Positions 33,179-43,977 of a stretch of 64,000 nt of DNA are shown piece by piece. This DNA is from Fagopyrum homotropicum (taxonomy: Eukaryota > Streptophyta > Magnoliopsida > Caryophyllales > Polygonaceae), in the NCBI GenBank assembly GCA_033239125.1, contig BSWB01000002.1, positions 87,416,560 through 87,480,559 of the forward strand, in the 5' to 3' direction. The translations under genes and the position numbers were made by a program. Under the pieces are notes generated by a model. That model was not told the origin of the DNA and searched no databases. It saw nothing but the letters and a program-made list of their open reading frames with translations. Position 1 is the first letter of the stretch. The number at the start of each line of letters is the position of its first letter.

Positions 33179-34019
33179 CTACCCCATGGAATCTTGATTT
33201 TGGCCGTGGTTTTGGCCAGTTTGCGAGACAACGTACAATTCTTCAAAGGCTTCGATTGGCTCTTCTTCCAACACTTCCAAAGCCTTGACTTCGGAGTCAC
33301 ACACTTCTTCGACTCCTCCTTCCATAATGCTCATACTAATAACTTTCTGCAAAGGATCATTAAGCAAAATAGAACTTATCATCTCTCTTGAGTCTTCTTC
33401 ATCATAGATGTTGAAGACTTCTTCTCCTAGAGTTGGTTCCTTGATCAAAGCTGAGAGTATGAACTCAACTTTCTCTTCTCCAATATTGAATTGCAGCTTG
33501 GTGTTCTTGCAATCAACCAAGAAACCGGATGTTGCTAGAAACGGCCTCCCAAGTATGATTGGGATTGGATAATCTATAGGAATGTCCAAAACTACAAAAT
33601 CAATTGGAACATAAAACTTACCAAGCTTTACGAAAACATCCTCAAGAATGCCCACGGGTCGAGTGATAGATCGATCCACCATGTATAACGTCATCTTCAC
33701 CGGTTTTGGCTCACCTAAACCAACTTTCTCGCACAACGCAAGTGGGATAATGCTCACACTTTCTCCTAGATCACAAAGGGCATCATATGTGACCTCTCCA
33801 ACGCCTATGGGAACGCAAAACAAGCCTGAATCCCTCAGCTTGGGTGGCATATTTTCCGTCATGGTTTTGATGAGTTCCGATGACTCGGAAGTCATCTTCA
33901 CCTCACCAAAATCCTTTTGCTTTCTCTTGTTTGAGAGGATTTCCTTCAAGAACTTTCCGTAGGCCGGCATACCTAAAATTGCATCAATAAAACATATGAA
34001 AATATGCAGTTTGCTCGTT
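33179..34019 (-). pseudogene. ATH-beta protease region (downstream of the insertion)
   Basis: Aspartic protease of the polyprotein. The DAILGMPAYGKFLKEIL stretch leads to active-site ALCDLGESVSIIPL (ATH-alpha has DLGAS), then PIPIILGRPFLATSG, the second conserved protease block. Ends TAG at 33179, inside the linker. The N-terminal part of the frame is on the far side of ATH-alpha and meets this segment in frame if one CTCGT is removed. Confidence 0.9.
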
Positions 34020-35653
34020 GTTCGCTCAAAAGGTGTGTGCGTCAAAGTCTTAAATTTATATCTAGAACTCAAAGCAAAGCGAACCTGCAGTGTACGGATC
34101 AGCTGTAGTAAGGTAAGAATTCCAGAGTCGAACTCAGGGATTTGGTGAGAATAATTCCGATTTCAATTATCTAGCAAAATGTGTGAAAAGCTTTTGTGAT
34201 CAAATAAGGGGGAAATGTTCCAAGGATTCAAGTATCCGATTTCGGCTTTCGATTCAAGACACTTCTATAGATATAGGACAGAGTTTATATTGCCTAGATC
34301 AATTGTTCAAAGGTAGGATTCGTACGATGAAGTTCCGAATCCTATATGACTAATCTAAAGGTTCTCTCTATAAGGGTTGTTGAGGCTGCGATATAGAAAG
34401 ATCTAAAGACTAGAATTATGTTCGAACTAACTATCTAAAACTCCAGGATATGACTCTCCAAAGTAAAGATTAGAAAGCACAATTAAAATCTTAATAAAGG
34501 ATGTTGAGTCTTCTTTATTACCTAAATCTTGAAATCTTAATCTATTAAATGTAGAATCATGTTTGAAGTGTCTTCATACATTCAATTAGAGGATAGAAAG
34601 GTTAATCAAGGCTGGGATTTAGGCAAGGATTAGTTTTGATTAAAGATTGGTTCAATTAAAGTTTGCCAGAAGAATAAATCGCCCTGTTCATAAGAAAATC
34701 GGTCGATTTTCCCCAAGAACAACCCGATTTATCTATTTATCGCAAAACTAAAATCTAAACTCTCAGGGTCCTAATGTTTGAATGAGTTCAGTCTATCATC
34801 ATCTAAGGCTTAATCATCAACTATTCTCCCCAAAATCACAAAGGTTTTAGCCAACCATTTTCAAAAACGAATCAAATTAATTATGAAGAGAAAGATCGCA
34901 AAGAAACCGAATCTTGAATAAAGAATTCCAAATAGCTTCAAGTCTGTAAACGATTTTCAAAACAACTCAATGTATCTCCTAAACAACTCAAATTCGTGCT
35001 CAAAAACAACAAATATTTCAATGAACAAAGAAATCTCACAACTAGAATCAAGATTAGCTTTCCGGCAAAGAGTCCTTCAATCTCCTTCCAAGAATCTTCA
35101 ATTCTTCTCAAATGTGTAAAGATTTTCCGCTGCGGCCTTCTCGTTTTCTTTCGTAGGGTTCTCTTCTATAGTTTCTTGCAAAATGGGCCGTTTGGCAAAA
35201 CTCTCCTCTAGCCCAATATAATTAGGCTTTGTGTCGTCTTTTCATTTGGCCCAATAACACAATAAATCGACCCAGGCGATTTATGCATAAAATCGTTCGA
35301 ATTCTGGAGAGGTAAATCGTCCGATTTATATGTAAATTGGCACGATTTTCCTCAACAGAAAGTGCTCTTCTCTTGGCTCGTATTCTATGCTTCTCCTTTG
35401 CAATTCCTTAGCTCTTTATGAACCCTTTAAGACTCCTTTAGCTTCCTTAACATCCTTAGATGCTCCTGCTCCGCTTTTGCTTCCAATTCCACTCCATTTA
35501 CCTATAATTCATCAAAAACTCGTGTAGACCTCTATTTCCGACAAATGATTGAATAGAACATAGAAGTCATACAAAATCTCTCTAAATGCAAGGTAGACTG
35601 AGACAATCTTCTGTAATATGCATGAATATGATGATACATAATTCATGTCATCA
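34020..35653 (-). mobile_element. 3' LTR of ATH-alpha
   Basis: 1634 bp; minus strand TGATGACATG... to ...GCGAACA. No coding. Carries the short inverted motif AAAATCG-GT-CGATTTT at 34695-34710 and a cluster at 35262-35328 (ATAAATCG...CGATTTAT, TAAATCG-TC-CGATTTA). The small plus ORF at 34996 recurs in the other LTR only by identity. Confidence 0.96.
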
Positions 35654-35692
35654 AAATACCCCATACTTGCCTCTTGCTTGTCCCTAAGCAAG
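35654..35692 (-). promoter_or_regulatory. Polypurine tract and stem-loop, ATH-alpha
   Basis: Minus strand reads purine-rich TATGGGGTATTT directly before the LTR. The adjacent stem is CTTGCTT (35673-35679) / AAGCAAG (35686-35692), with the innermost pair of the ATH-beta stem lost. Confidence 0.75.
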
Positions 35693-36690
35693 ACTCAAAT
35701 TCAGAATATAAGATGTCATGGATTATATATGTATGAAAACTCGAAACTCTTCTTTTGGTAGTGCTTCTTCTTATTGGATCACCCTCAAGGTTATATTTCA
35801 AGGCATAAAAGGGCAAAGCATGTATCAATGGTAATTATAAGATGAACTAATCTCCTTTTCTTTCATGAAAACACAAATAAAGAACATGATAAAGGTGTAG
35901 AGGTAATCAAAGTCAAACAAATCTAAGCCATTAAGTCTTAAACACATGCATAAAAGTCTCAAGGTCTTCTAATCAAAGAAAAGGTTCAAGAAACGTATTA
36001 AGGGAAGGAACTCTTTTTGGCAATTGTGGTGCTAATCCGGAAAAAAGGAACACATAATACCTTCAAGAATTTTCTTCACCGCACATGCTTCGCATGTAGA
36101 AAGCTTTGCTTTCATTATACTTTACTTTTTGAGAGTATGGACAGCGGTGCACAAAAACCGAAGCCTAGGAGATTGACGTTTCTCAATTTCGAGATGCCTC
36201 AAACCCTTGATGCACATATCATATCCCGTTAGGACTTGTCGTTCAATCGGACTTTGGGAAGACACAAACACCCGGCTATGTGAATGGTGCCGAGTTACTC
36301 ATCCTCATGTTCAACGTCCCCAAACTTGTGAATTTCTACACTTTCTTTCAATACATTTTTCTTGGCCCTCCCACATCAAACATGCCTTTTTCTATCACCT
36401 ATCCTAATTCCCGGATGGTAAGAGGAGGGTTACATATTTCATTGAGGAGCTAGCATGATCAAGATATGAGAAAAGAAGAGAAGTGAATTGCCTTAGTCAT
36501 CCTTAAATGATGTAAAAGAACTTGCAATATAGCTTCGACTATTATTTCATTCTCTTATCAAAACAACTAGATCATATAACTTATTCATGTGTTCAAGTAA
36601 TAAAAGCAAACTCATTCATGCTATAATCAATATCTCTACACAACTAAGCATCTTTTTGCCTATCCATATACACAATTCTCATCATAGAGG
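35693..36690 (-). other. ATH-alpha 3' untranslated region
   Basis: No ORF of note. Contains the island shared with ATH-beta at about 36120-36310, including the ACCCGGC...GCCGAGT stem (36270-36295) and a TCTC/GAGA stem near 36180-36195 in place of the AACTC/GAGTT of ATH-beta. Confidence 0.7.
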
Positions 36691-39600
36691 TCATTTCCAT
36701 ATAAGAAGCACTAAAATTTTTTTTGAAAATTCATAGGGTTTGAAAAAGATCATGCAAATGCAAGTGTCATAATGGAAAGCAAGTAGTGCAATAGTTATTA
36801 CAAGCCAAATTGTCAAGTAGTCGCTTGCGTCGCACATGACCTCGAATGGAAGAGTCCAATCGGGTGGTTGAATGATCGGTGCTGAAATCAAAGCTTCTTT
36901 GATCCTGCAAAAAGCATCTAGACAATCCTTCGAAAATTCGAAAGTTGCGTCCTTCATCAAAAGATTAGTCAAAGGTTTTGAAATCTTAGAAAAATCTTTT
37001 ATGAATCTCCTATAGAAGCCTGCATGTCCTAAGAAACTTCTAATTCCTTTTACCGAAGAAGGGGGAGGTAACTTCTCAATGGTTTCTATTTTCGCTCTAT
37101 CAACTTCTATTCCCCTTTGTGATACTAAATGACCTAACACAATCCCTTCGGTGACCATGAAATGACATTTTTCCCAGTTTAAGACTAAGTTAGTGTCCTC
37201 ACTTCTCTTAAGAACTAGTGAAAGGTTATAGAGACAGTTATCAAAGGAAGAACCATATACCGAAAAATCGTCCATGAAGACTTCCATGATATTCTCTACA
37301 TATTCGGAGAAGATTGCCATCATACACCTTTGGAAGGTGGCTGGAGCGTTGCATAGACCGAATGGCATTCTTCTGTAAGCGAACGTACCCCATGGGCACG
37401 TAAAAGTTGTCTTCTCTTGGTCGTCCGGATGAATTGGAATCTGAAAGAAACCGCTATATCCATCTAGATAACAAAAGTAAGAATGTTGGGCTAACCTTTC
37501 CAACATTTGATCGATAAAAGGAAGGGGAAAGTGGTCTTTCCTTGTGGCCACGTTCAGTTTGCGGTAGTCGATGCACATTCGCCACCCTGTAACTGTCCGT
37601 GTAGGGATAAGTTCGTTGTTCTTGTTGGCAACAACGGTAATGCCTCCTTTCTTGGGTACTACTTGTACTGGACTCACCCATTTGCTGTCGGAAATAGGGA
37701 AGATGATACCTGCATCAAGTAGCTTAAGGATTTCTTTCTTCACGACCTCTTTCATTGCCGGGTTTAACCGTCTTTGAGGTTGGCGTGAAGGTTTGTAATC
37801 CTCTTCCATTAGAATTTTGTGCATACATAGAGAAGGCTTTATTCCTACTAAATCATCAATAGTATAGCCTAATGCCCTTCTATGTTGTTTCAAAACATGC
37901 ATAAGTTTCTCTAATTCAGCATCATTCAAATTCGCATTGACAATGACCGGATATGTGGAATTAGTGCCAAGGAAAGCGTACCTTAAATGCGTGGGGAGCG
38001 GTTTCAATTCTAATGATGGAGGTACCTTGATTGATGATGAATCGTGGCCTTCGGATGTTGTGGGAGAGGCCTCTGGAGATAGGGGTACTACATCATTAGA
38101 TTCGAGAGTAGATGTGGAGACGTTTGGAGATTCCATAAAATTTCTCTGTGGATCGACCTCCCCTGAAGTAAATCGGTCGATTTGAGGGTCGATTTTTCTT
38201 TCTGTCGAAAAAAATCGGGTTACCTCTTCACAAATCGGACGATTTAAGGTAGTCGGGTCGATTTTTGTTTCTGTTGAGAAAAATCGGATTGCCTTTTCAC
38301 AAATCGGACGATTTATTTCTGGCAGGTCGATTTTCTTCACAGTTTCCGGAGTCCACTCTAGTTCTTCAAATCTTGCACCTAGCTCTTCCTCCACATCATT
38401 TAATGCTTTCACATTCTCATTGCAGTCATGTTCCACTCCTTCCTCCATGATGCTCATGCTAAGAACCTTTTGAAGAGGGTCTTTCATCAAGATCGAACTT
38501 ACTACCTCTCTAGACTCTTCTTCATCAATAATTTCAAAAGCATCGTCTTTCAAGGCTGGCTCCTTGATTAAGGAAGAGAGTGTGAATTCTATCTTTTCTT
38601 CACCAATATGGAAGGATAGCTGGCCGTTCTTGCAATCTACCATGCATCCGGATGTGGCAAGGAATGGTCTCCCAAGGATGATGGGAACCGGATAATCTGC
38701 AGATATGTCAAAAACGACAAAATCTATTGGGATGTAAAACTTACCAAGCTTTACCGGAATGTCTTCTAATATTCCCACCGGCTTAGTGGTGGAACGATCA
38801 GCCATGTAGAGTGTGATCTTCACCGGTCTAGGCTCTCCTAGACCAACTGCCTTGCATAGAGCTAGAGGTATGATACTCACACTTGCTCCAAGATCACAAA
38901 GTGCATCATAGGTAGCTTCTCCCAAAGTGATGGGTATGAAAAAAGATCCTGGATCACGGAGCTTGGGTGGCATGTTCTCCGTCATAGTCTTGATGAGTTC
39001 GGATGACTCCATACTCATCTTGACTTCTCCTATATCTTCCAATTTCCTCTTGTTAGAGAGGATCTCCTTGAAGAATTTCCCGTAAGCCGGCATACCTAAA
39101 ATTGCATCCATAAAAGGTATGTTAATATGTAGCTTACTCATAAGTTCAACAAACTTACCAAAATGTTTATCTAGGCGTGCACGCGCTCTAGATTGAGGAA
39201 AAGGTAGAGGTGGTTTGTAAGCGGGAGGAGGAACATAGACTCCTTCCTTCTCTTTTGCCTCTCCTTCGTTTGCGGTGGTATCAACTACTTTAGGTTGAGG
39301 ATCGGTAGTCGTTTTGTCGCTCCTAGTAGTTATTGCCATAACCCTTCCTTTTGGGTTATCTTCCGTCTTCCCGGGAAGTTTCCCTTGATCTCTTGGAACT
39401 TCTCCGGCTTTGTTGAATACTTGGTTTTCTAAAGCTTTGTGAGTTTTGTCAACCGAAGTTATGTAACTCTCCAATCCTTGTAGCTTGCCTAGGATTGTCT
39501 CTAGCATGGGATCAGGTTTGTTTGATCCGCTTGATTGTCCCTGGCTTGTTGGAGTAGAAGAAGATGGAGGTGTTAGAGCTTTTTCAGCATGAGAGTAAGG

Positions 39601-41019
39601 ATTACCTAGACTTTGCTGATTTGACCTCCAATTGTTGTTATTGGAGTTTCTATTGTTGTTGCTGTTCCAATTGGAATTTCGGTTGCTATTGTTGTTGTTG
39701 TTCCAATTGGAATTCCAGTTATCATTCCTTTGATTGTTGTCCCGCCCCATGTAATTGACTTCCTGCTCCTTAGTCTTTTGAAGACTCGTTTTGAGTACTT
39801 CCCTCAATTCTTTGATGTCATCTTTGAGGGAGAATATTTGTGTTTGAGCGGCTTGATTCAACTTGGCTCCAGAATCGCCTTGATTCCGGCTATTTGAGTC
39901 CACCTTCCGGTGGGAATACTTTTCAATCACTTGGGCTTGCTTCTCAATGAAGTCCCAAGCATCATCCTCTCTCATGTCCATGAATGTTCCACAAGAGAGA
40001 GATTGAAGGTTGAATTGTGTTTCCACATCCAATCCTTTGTAGTAGATCTCCAATAGTTCCAGCTTGGAAATGCCATTGTGTGGGCAATCCAACAATAGAT
40101 CTTGAAACCTTTCCCAAGATTGAAACAAGCTTTCATTAGGTTTCATAGAAAAATCATTTATTTTACCTCTCAATTTCGCTGTTTTGGATGGCGGAAAGAA
40201 TTTGGTGAGGAATTCCGAAGACAATTCCTCCCATGTAGCTAACTTCGCAGCTGGAAGTGTTTGGTACCAAGCTAGAGCTTTGTCCTTCAAAGAGAAGAAG
40301 AACGGCTTGATCTTGTAATTGCTTGTAATTGCCTTCTTCGGCTTCATAGTCTCCATGAGAATCTCGAAATTCTGCAAGTGTTGGTGTGGAGATTCAGTAC
40401 TTGCTCCGCCATATTGACTTTGGCGAACCATGGTGATGACTTGTGGTGAGAAGCTAAACTCTTGGATGTCTTCAGCTCCGAAATCCACACCTAGACGGCG
40501 TGGTTGCTGAATTGGATCCATCCGTTGCCCCAAAGTTTGGGGTCTATCATCGTTATTAACAGCTCTCACGTTCCTAGTTGGGATGCGAGGAACAACCCTT
40601 GGTGTTGGGGTGTTTCGAATAGGACGAAGTGATGGATCAATCTCCTCAAGTTCCGGCATGTCCGGATCTATTTCTTCATCATCGGATGAGTCATTTCGAT
40701 TGGATTTAGTTGGTGTCTTGACTTTCTTCTTCTTCTTGGATTCGTTCAACTCCAACTTCATGTCCAACATCATAGCTCTTAGTTCATCAATCTGAAATTG
40801 ATGACTTATTTCAGCTTCTTTTCGTGCTTTCTCACTCAACTGGAGTTGGCGTTGAGCTTCGTTCAATTCAGCCTGGTAGTTTCTCTCATCGTTTTCAGCC
40901 ATTTTCTTTTCTTTCAACTTTCTTCTCAAAGTTCTCTCCAATTCGGGATCGAAAGGAACTAGATCTTTAGTGGATCTAGTCTTTCGCATATACCTAAAGA
41001 ACCTGCAAAGATCACTCAA
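36691..41019 (-). CDS. ATH-alpha Gag-protease-RT polyprotein, 3'-deleted
   Basis: 1442 codons. Gag: Lys/Glu-rich coiled N-terminal part (about 20-115), then the retrotransposon capsid domain from about residue 167 (PHQHLQNFEIL, LKDKALAWYQTLP, FLTKFFPPSK). An Asn-rich linker at about 425-473; no CCHC knuckle seen. Protease: ALCDLGASVSIIPL (Asp about 709), ILGRPFLATSG. Linker 894-952 encodes a peptide repeat (NRPICEE..RFFSTE) from the AAATCG motif DNA. RT: YGSFFQIPIHPDD-type motif region, FMDD at 1248-1251. RNase H is cut after CDASD (about 1397); the last about 45 residues come from untranslated DNA. Athila elements normally continue into RNase H and integrase. The frame is intact, so Gag could be made, but the element needs help to move. 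Confidence 0.93.
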   Translation of the reverse strand: MSDLCRFFRYMRKTRSTKDLVPFDPELERTLRRKLKEKKMAENDERNYQAELNEAQRQLQLSEKARKEAEISHQFQIDELRAMMLDMKLELNESKKKKKVKTPTKSNRNDSSDDEEIDPDMPELEEIDPSLRPIRNTPTPRVVPRIPTRNVRAVNNDDRPQTLGQRMDPIQQPRRLGVDFGAEDIQEFSFSPQVITMVRQSQYGGASTESPHQHLQNFEILMETMKPKKAITSNYKIKPFFFSLKDKALAWYQTLPAAKLATWEELSSEFLTKFFPPSKTAKLRGKINDFSMKPNESLFQSWERFQDLLLDCPHNGISKLELLEIYYKGLDVETQFNLQSLSCGTFMDMREDDAWDFIEKQAQVIEKYSHRKVDSNSRNQGDSGAKLNQAAQTQIFSLKDDIKELREVLKTSLQKTKEQEVNYMGRDNNQRNDNWNSNWNNNNNSNRNSNWNSNNNRNSNNNNWRSNQQSLGNPYSHAEKALTPPSSSTPTSQGQSSGSNKPDPMLETILGKLQGLESYITSVDKTHKALENQVFNKAGEVPRDQGKLPGKTEDNPKGRVMAITTRSDKTTTDPQPKVVDTTANEGEAKEKEGVYVPPPAYKPPLPFPQSRARARLDKHFGKFVELMSKLHINIPFMDAILGMPAYGKFFKEILSNKRKLEDIGEVKMSMESSELIKTMTENMPPKLRDPGSFFIPITLGEATYDALCDLGASVSIIPLALCKAVGLGEPRPVKITLYMADRSTTKPVGILEDIPVKLGKFYIPIDFVVFDISADYPVPIILGRPFLATSGCMVDCKNGQLSFHIGEEKIEFTLSSLIKEPALKDDAFEIIDEEESREVVSSILMKDPLQKVLSMSIMEEGVEHDCNENVKALNDVEEELGARFEELEWTPETVKKIDLPEINRPICEKAIRFFSTETKIDPTTLNRPICEEVTRFFSTERKIDPQIDRFTSGEVDPQRNFMESPNVSTSTLESNDVVPLSPEASPTTSEGHDSSSIKVPPSLELKPLPTHLRYAFLGTNSTYPVIVNANLNDAELEKLMHVLKQHRRALGYTIDDLVGIKPSLCMHKILMEEDYKPSRQPQRRLNPAMKEVVKKEILKLLDAGIIFPISDSKWVSPVQVVPKKGGITVVANKNNELIPTRTVTGWRMCIDYRKLNVATRKDHFPLPFIDQMLERLAQHSYFCYLDGYSGFFQIPIHPDDQEKTTFTCPWGTFAYRRMPFGLCNAPATFQRCMMAIFSEYVENIMEVFMDDFSVYGSSFDNCLYNLSLVLKRSEDTNLVLNWEKCHFMVTEGIVLGHLVSQRGIEVDRAKIETIEKLPPPSSVKGIRSFLGHAGFYRRFIKDFSKISKPLTNLLMKDATFEFSKDCLDAFCRIKEALISAPIIQPPDWTLPFEVMCDASDYLTIWLVITIALLAFHYDTCICMIFFKPYEFSKKILVLLIWK
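38165..38340 (-). repeat. AAATCG/CGATTT motif cluster in the ATH-alpha linker
   Basis: Copies AAATCG-GT-CGATTT (about 38170), AAATCG-GA-CGATTT (38232 and 38301) and several half sites, partly as two units about 69 bp apart. Open in frame and translated as part of the polyprotein. Same motif as in this element's LTRs. Confidence 0.75.
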
Positions 41020-41093
41020 GTAGACAAATCAAATCACAAGAGCAAGAGCTCTCAAGCTAGACAACCGAAAATCGAATTTGGTCTAGACCAAAT

Positions 41094-41110
41094 CCCCAGC
41101 AACGGCGCCA
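41094..41110 (-). promoter_or_regulatory. Primer-binding site (tRNA-Asp type), ATH-alpha
   Basis: Minus strand TGGCGCCGTTGCTGGGG, six bases after the 5' LTR end. Close to the TGGCGCCGTTGCCGGGG expected for a plant tRNA-Asp 3' end, the usual Athila-type primer. Confidence 0.9.
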
Positions 41111-41116
41111 AAAACT

Positions 41117-42753
41117 TGTTCGCTCAAAAGGTGTGTGCGTCAAAGTCTTAAATTTATATCTAGAACTCAAAGCAAAGCGAACCCGCAGTGTACGGATCAG
41201 CTGTAGTAAGGTAAGAATTCCAGAGTCGAACTCAGGGATTTGATGAGAATAATTTCGATTTCAATTATCTAGCAAAATGTGTGAAAAGCTTTTGTGATCA
41301 AATAAGGGGGAAATGATTCCAAGGATTCAAGTATCCGATTTCGACTTTCGATTCAAGACACTTCTATAGATATAGGACAGAGTTTATATTGCCTAGATCA
41401 ATTGTTCAAAGGTAGGATTCGTACGATGAAGTTCCGAATCCTATATGACTAATCTAAAGGTTCTCTCTATAAGGGTTGTTGAGGCTGCGATATAGAAAGA
41501 TCTAAAGACTAGAATTATGTTCGAACTAACTATCTAAAACTCTAGGATATGACTCTCCAAAGTAAAGATTAGAAAGCACAATTAAAATCTTAATAAAGGA
41601 TGTTGAGTCTTCTTTATTACCTAAATCTTGAAATCTTAATCTATTAAATGTAGAATCATGTTTGAAGTGTCTTCATACATTCAATTAGAGGGTAGAAAGG
41701 TTAATCAAGGCTGAGATTTAGGCAAGGATTAGTTTTGATTAAAGATTGGTTCAATTAAAGTTCGCCAGAAGAATAAATCGCCCTGTTCATAAGAAAATCG
41801 GTCGATTTTCCCCAAGAACAGCCCGATTTATCTGTTTATCGCAAAACTAAAATCTAAACTCTCAGGGTCCTAATGTTTGAATGAGTTCAATCTATCATCA
41901 TCTAAGCCTTAATCATCAACTATTCTCCCCAGAATCACAAAGGTTTTAGCCAACCATTTTCAAAAACGAATCAAATTAATTATGAAGAGAAAGATCGCAA
42001 AGAAACCGAATCTTGAATAAAGAATTCCAAATAGCTTCAAGTCTGTAAACGATTTTCAAAACAACTCAATGTATCTCCTAAACAACTCAAATTCGTGCTC
42101 AAAAACAACAAATATTTCAATGAACAAAGAAATCTCACAACTAGAATCAAGATTAACTTTCCGGCAAAGAGTCCTTCAATCTCCTTCCAAGAATCTTCAA
42201 TTCTTCTCAAACGTGTAAAGATTTTCCGCTGCGGCCTTCTCGTTTTCTTTCGTAGGGTTCTCTTCTATAGTTTCTTGCAAAATGGGCCGTTTGGCAAAAC
42301 TCTCCTCTAGCCCAATATAATTAGGCTTTGTGTCGTCTTTTCATTTGGCCCAATAACACAATAAATCGACCCAGGCGATTTATGCATAAAATCGTTCGAA
42401 TTTTGGAGAGGTAAATCGTCCGATTTATATGTAAATTGGCACGATTTTCCTCAACAGAAAGTGCTCTTCTCTTGGCTCGTATTCTATGCTTCTCCTTTGC
42501 AATTCCTTAGCTCTTTATGAACCCTTTAAGACTCCTTTATCTTCCTTAACATCCTTAGATGCTCCTTGCTCCGCTTTTGCTTCCAATTCCACTCCATTTA
42601 CCTATAATTCATCAAAAACTCGTGTAGACCTCTATTTCCGACAAATGATTGAATAGAACATAGAAGTCATACAAAATCTCTCTAAATGCAAGGTAGACTG
42701 AGACAATCTTCTGTAATATGCATGAATATGATGATACATAATTCATGTCATCA
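41117..42753 (-). mobile_element. 5' LTR of ATH-alpha
   Basis: 1637 bp, same termini as the 3' LTR. Motifs at 41794-41809 and 42412-42427 correspond to those at 34695 and 35313. Drives transcription toward lower coordinates. Confidence 0.96.
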
Positions 42754-42758
42754 CTCGT

Positions 42759-43885
42759 GAGTTCAACAAACTTACCAAAGTGTTTGTCTAGATGCACTCT
42801 CGCTCTAGATTGTGGAAACGGCATCGGAGGTTTGTAAGCTTGAGGAGGTACGTAAACATCGGCTTTTTCCTTTTCCTTCTCAGCTGGTACCTCGGTTTCC
42901 ACGGGCTGCTTGCCCTTGTCATCCGTTCTTGGAACGGGATCAGCAGTATTCACACCACTCCTTGTGGTGATTGCCATCACTTGACCCTTAGGATTATTTT
43001 CGGTCTTTCCCAGAAGCTTCCCTTGATCTTTTGGAACTTCTCCGGCTTTACTAAATACTTGATTTCCCAAGGCTTTTTGTGCCTTAGAAATCGAAGTAAT
43101 GGAACTCTCTAATCCATTCATCTTCCCTATCATAGCTTTCATCATTGCTTCAAGCTTTTTCCTTTTCCTTCTCAGCTGGTACCTCGGTTTCCAAGGCTTT
43201 ACTAAAACACGCAGTTTATAATTGTTATTCTCACATCTAGAAGGTCTCAAAGTCTCCATCAAAATCTCATAGTTTTGTAAATGTTGGTGTGGTGACTCTC
43301 TCTCCATTCCTCCAAAGCGATCATGTTGAATCATAGTAATCACTTGAGGTCTGAACTCATAATCGCGGTCAGCCCGATCTCCCAAGTGCACGCCCGGACG
43401 GCGGGCATACTGGACTGGATCCATCCGTTGCCCAAGTGTTTATGGAACACCCACAAACGGATCAGCTGGCTCCACTCCTGGTGGAGGTGGTAGTGTGGCG
43501 CATAAACCGACACTGGTAATATGTTGACGGGTGTTGGTGGAGGTGGATAAATCACAACTCTAGTATCCCCGTCTCTTTCCTGATTTGCTAGTTGGAGTTG
43601 CGCTCTCATCTCGGCCATGTCGGCTCGAAGTTGTTCCTATAGAGCAAGTTGATCAGCTTTATCTTTTCTTAGAGGTTCTTCTTATAACCTTATTTGATCT
43701 CGAACTACATCTAATTCAGCTCTAAGATCATCTACTTTTGTATCATTATCAGGAGCCATTTTCTTAGCTTCTCTCGACTTCTTCTTGTAAGTCTTTTCTA
43801 GTTCAGGGTCGTAAGGGACGATTTCTTTACCGACTCGCATTCTTTGCATAAACCTAAAGAAAGATCCTGAAAGAACACTCAGCAA
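42759..43885 (-). pseudogene. ATH-beta gag, internally deleted
   Basis: Start near 43885 (MQRMRVGKEIVPYDPELEKT region). TAA near 43680 replaces a CAA present in the sister piece at 46026; a frameshift follows. Capsid part (PQVITMIQ, PHQHLQNYEILMETLRPSR) at about 43370-43210, then a deletion that removes the rest of the capsid and nucleocapsid. A 40-base filler at the junction (about 43154-43193) copies 42862-42901. The frame continues as KAQKALGNQVFSKAGEVPKD to FPQSRARVHLDKHFGKFVEL, where ATH-alpha is inserted. Confidence 0.88.
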
Positions 43886-43955
43886 GAATAATCAGTAGCA
43901 AAGCAAGAAGATACCAAGCTAGACAATCGTACACTGGATTGGTCTTGACCAACTT

Positions 43956-43971
43956 CCCAGCAACGGCGCCA
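43956..43971 (-). promoter_or_regulatory. Primer-binding site (tRNA-Asp type), ATH-beta copy 1
   Basis: Minus strand TGGCGCCGTTGCTGGG, six bases from the LTR end at 43978. Confidence 0.88.
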
Positions 43972-43977
43972 AAAACT

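Larger units (their letters stand above)
34020..42753 (-). mobile_element. ATH-alpha: complete nested Athila-type element, CTCGT duplication
   Basis: 8734 bp on the minus strand: 5' LTR 42753-41117, tRNA-Asp primer site, 1442-codon gag-protease-RT frame, untranslated region, stem-loop and polypurine tract, 3' LTR 35653-34020. Flanked by CTCGT at 34015-34019 and 42754-42758. About 18 differences between the LTRs by eye (near 1%), mostly transitions, so a recent insertion. Lacks most of RNase H, integrase and the third ORF, so it is not autonomous. Confidence 0.97.

Noticed and set aside
34996..35211. 71-codon ORF duplicated at 42095-42310
   Set aside because: The pair reflects the two LTRs of ATH-alpha; no start context or protein features.
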